A stretch of DNA of 64,000 nucleotides, taken from positions 62,001 to 126,000 of the forward strand of contig JAAVTG010000755.1 of the NCBI GenBank assembly GCA_011947345.1. Reading direction: 5' to 3'. The position numbers and the translations under genes were made by a program. Under the pieces are notes generated by a model, which saw only the letters and a program-made list of their open reading frames with translations, searched no databases and was not told the DNA's origin. This document shows, one piece after another, positions 61,527 to 64,000 of the stretch. This DNA comes from Phytophthora quininea. Lineage: Eukaryota; Oomycota; Peronosporomycetes; Peronosporales; Peronosporaceae. Position 1 is the stretch's first letter. Each line of letters opens with the position of its first letter.

Positions 61527-64000
61527 ATGGCCCGCGTGACGCCGGCCCCGGTGTCGGTGCGGGCTTCCAGTCGCAGTCGACGGCGGTCGTCGGTGACTCG
61601 AGCCCCCAGCGGGATGATGACGATGCTGGTGCGCCAGCGGATCCGCGCCGGCTCGTCCGAGTTCTTGATGGCCGAGAACCGTAGCGCCTTCGACCCGAGT
61701 TCGCGCTTCATCCGCGCGTGTCTGCAGCTGCGTCTCGCCGCCATCCTGTTCGAGCTGATGGCCATCCCGTTCCTCACGGCGTTCCACCCGCAAGCCACAC
61801 GGTCCCAGCTCGTGGCCGTCTACGCGTGCGAGATCCTCTTTGCGCCGACATTTACGTGCAGCTCAACACTGGGTACTACGAGAACGGCAACGTGCTGCGA
61901 GACGCGAGGAAAGCTCGCCGCAAATATTTATCGTCGGCGGCCTTTGGTATGGACATTCTGGCGCTCGTCCCGCTGTCGCTCGTGCTGCCCGACGCAGTCA
62001 CCAAGACACACTCGATGGCACTGTTTGAAATGCACAAACTAATGCGCATGTGGCGAGTACCAGCCCTCGCTACAAACCTAGACGACCTGTACGCGCGGCA
62101 TTTCGGAGCGCTAAAACTGACCAAAGTGCTGGGCTTCACGCTGCTACTGACACATTTTGTGGCGTGTGGGCGATTCAGCTTCGGATACGACCACCCGCTG
62201 CCTGGAGAAGAGCCCAACCACTGGCTGCCGCACGCTCCGCACGAGGAGCACTATACAACCAAGCACCAGTACTTAATGTCGCTGTTTTGGGCGTTTGGAG
62301 TACTGACTGGAGGGTTTGAAGGAGAGCTCCCGTACACTAACGCTCAGTTTGCCTTTACGATTGCGGTGGGGCTCTGTGGATTTACGCTGTTCACGTCGCT
62401 GTGTGCCACTTTCTTTTACTGTCCAAGTGCGAGGGTGGAGACGTGGAGCAAGCAGAAGCGCGTGTGCATCAGTTTCAGCATATTTTGGCGTTCCACCGCG
62501 TTCCTGCCCAACTGCAGGCTCAGGCGGTTGATTATCTTCAGCGTTATCACACCCAGGCAGAAGCCAACGATCGCGAAGCGGCCCACAGACTGTGCCCCTC
62601 CATCTCTGTTGATATTCAAGTGGAACTTCTCGAGTCGACGGTGGCGTTGGTTCCTGTTTTTGCTGGTTGCGACAGTCTCTTCATTTGTGCCGTGACTCGC
62701 TTGCTGGAGTTGATTGCATTGCCAGCTCGAGTTGCTCTTTTTCGAGCAGGCGACCATGGAGATGCCATGTATATCGTCCACACAGGCGTGCTGCACACTG
62801 TTGTGGGCGGGGTCAAAGTCCGCGAGCTGCGCAAAGGAGTTTTGTTGGCGAGGTCGCAGTCTTCGCGCGGCAACCGCGCACTGCAACGGTCATTACCGCG
62901 ACGTACAGCACTTTGTATCGGCTTTCTCGAGTTCACGCAGACAAGCTTCTGGAAGGTTATCCACGATATGCCCAGCAAATCCACCGCACTATTGCGGAAA
63001 TGCTCCAGCAAAATAAGGATGCAGACCCGACAACCGGTGAAGAAGACAAAAGTGCAATGGACAGCAGCGAGGAGCATCAAAAAGTGACGTTGTCATTTAT
63101 ACAGCTTATACGACTGAAACAAATGGTCCGTGCACGCACTAAGGCCGCAAGGATTAACAGCCCCAACGTCGCCGTTGTTATTAAAAATTCAGCTGGAGAG
63201 GGGCCTGCCCCGGAGCAAAATTTGAGCGACGTGGTTATATCAGCAGCAGCAGATCCACCCACACAACAAGACCAGTCTCTTCAACGGACACCAATCGAGA
63301 TTAAGGCCGCCCGAATTGCTCCAGAGACACATTTGAGCCCACGGTATTCGTCGCCAGTTGCACCGAGTCCACGCTTTCTTCATGAGAATTCTCGGTGGCG
63401 CTCTAGCAACCCCATGCCGAATAAGGCAACAACGATTTCCTCAGTCGTTCCAGTACCCATTGTTACCAAGACATCCCAGTCATCAGGGTCACGTCGGAGT
63501 AGCCGGCGGGCATCCTATCTCGCAAGCGGCATGAACAGACTTACGCTGATACGCGAAAACTTTTTCCGCGATAACACGACCAAGCCGTCCGACGCAATTC
63601 AAGGTTTCTATCAGCAATTCGCGCACCTCAGCACTCCAGCGGCACCTCAATTGCATTGGTGGCGCCACTTAATTATGGATCGCTGCTTGGATGCTGAGTC
63701 CAACGAGCGAATGGTTTGGATCGCTTTGGTTACAACGGTGAACTGCTACAACTGGGTGGTCATCCCACTGCTGCTCTCGTTCTCGTCGGTGCAGGGTTTG
63801 TGGACGAGTTGGTATATTATTGCGCTGAATTTCTTCGCTGACATCGTGCTGTGGGCTGACATCTACGGGAGTCTCCATCTTTCCTTCTCGATCAACTCGG
63901 AGAAAATATTGGACCCTGTCCGAACGGCCGAGCGCTACATATCCAGTTGGAGGTTCTTTCTTGACGTGTGCTTTGTTTGGCCGTATTGGATACTTGCCCC
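61527..64000 (+). CDS. Cyclic-nucleotide-gated-type cation channel, tandem channel repeats (5' part)
   Basis: The start is MARVTPAPVSVRASSRSRRR. Repeat 1: S1 (LQLRLAAILFELMAIPFLTA), S2 (VAVYACEILFA, then DIYVQLNTGYYENGN after one missing base near 61,848), S3 (MDILALVPLSLVL), a weak S4 (FEMHKLMRMWRV), S5 (LGFTLLLTHFVAC) and a pore loop LFWAFGVLTGGFEGELP. A C-linker and cyclic-nucleotide-binding domain follow, after a frame change near 62,400. The binding cassette RKGSFVGEVAVFARQPRTAT needs one G near 62,835. From 62,838 a frame is open to the window end: a 260-residue polar linker, then a second S1 (MVWIALVTTVNCYNWVVIPL), S2 (FFADIVLWADIYGSLHLSF) and S3 (WRFFLDVCFVWPYWILA). So it is a multi-repeat channel of the CNG/HCN/EAG class; the 3' end is outside. 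Confidence 0.8.

Noticed and set aside
1..64000. RXLR or Crinkler effector genes
   Set aside because: Secreted products found (GH17, GH131, receptor-like kinases) lack an RXLR-dEER or LFLAK region; no other signal-peptide ORF with these motifs was seen.
1..64000. CRISPR arrays, rRNA or tRNA genes
   Set aside because: No regularly spaced repeats or cloverleaf-forming segments were noticed on reading; a covariance-model scan was not possible.

Overview
The window looks like an oomycete, most likely Phytophthora or a close peronosporalean relative. Genes are close-packed on both strands and introns are few and short (about 50-90 bp, GT..AG). Several genes have an oomycete-type core promoter (TCATT-type initiator plus CAWTTT) 20-60 bp upstream of the ATG. 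Typical oomycete families are present: FYVE-START proteins, lineage-specific receptor-like kinases, full-size ABCG/PDR transporters, a kinase-phosphatase fusion and GH17/GH131 cell-wall enzymes. The genus is an inference from gene content.

Layout: 0-5 kb holds the 3' end of an unknown gene and a tandem pair of receptor-like kinase genes (minus). 5.8-16.9 kb is a signalling block: a PX-domain protein; a very large reading frame combining two cyclic-nucleotide-binding domains, a protein kinase and a PP2C phosphatase; an old yellow enzyme; a PH-domain protein; and a MAP kinase. 17-20 kb has a GH17 glucanase and a membrane-anchored JmjC/cupin protein. 20-32.2 kb has two ABCG transporter genes in inverted orientation around a bZIP/START-like gene and a GH131 enzyme. 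32.6-36.3 kb has two more bZIP/START-like genes and UTP11 behind a palindromic two-way promoter. 36.3-39.8 kb is a multi-exon protein with calponin-homology domains. 40.8-57.3 kb is a cluster of five FYVE-START genes interrupted by two pogo-like transposons with 26-bp inverted repeats and TA duplications. 58-64 kb has a PH/coiled-coil protein, a possible microprotein and the 5' part of a tandem-repeat cyclic-nucleotide-gated-type channel that runs off the window.

Most long conserved genes are broken by one or more single-base or two-base shifts, usually in homopolymers or short repeats, while their domains remain perfectly readable in the next frame. The density (roughly one per 1-1.5 kb of coding sequence, mostly deletions) points to an unpolished consensus more than to mass pseudogenisation. 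I therefore give the full gene span and say where the frame changes. Genes with several lesions, or whose paralogue is clean, are marked as pseudogenes, with the assembly caveat.

Functionally the window is weighted towards membrane and second-messenger signalling: PI3P-type readers (PX, FYVE, PH), cyclic-nucleotide sensors (fused kinase/phosphatase and channel), a MAPK and receptor-like kinases. No CRISPR array, rRNA, tRNA or convincing RXLR effector was found.
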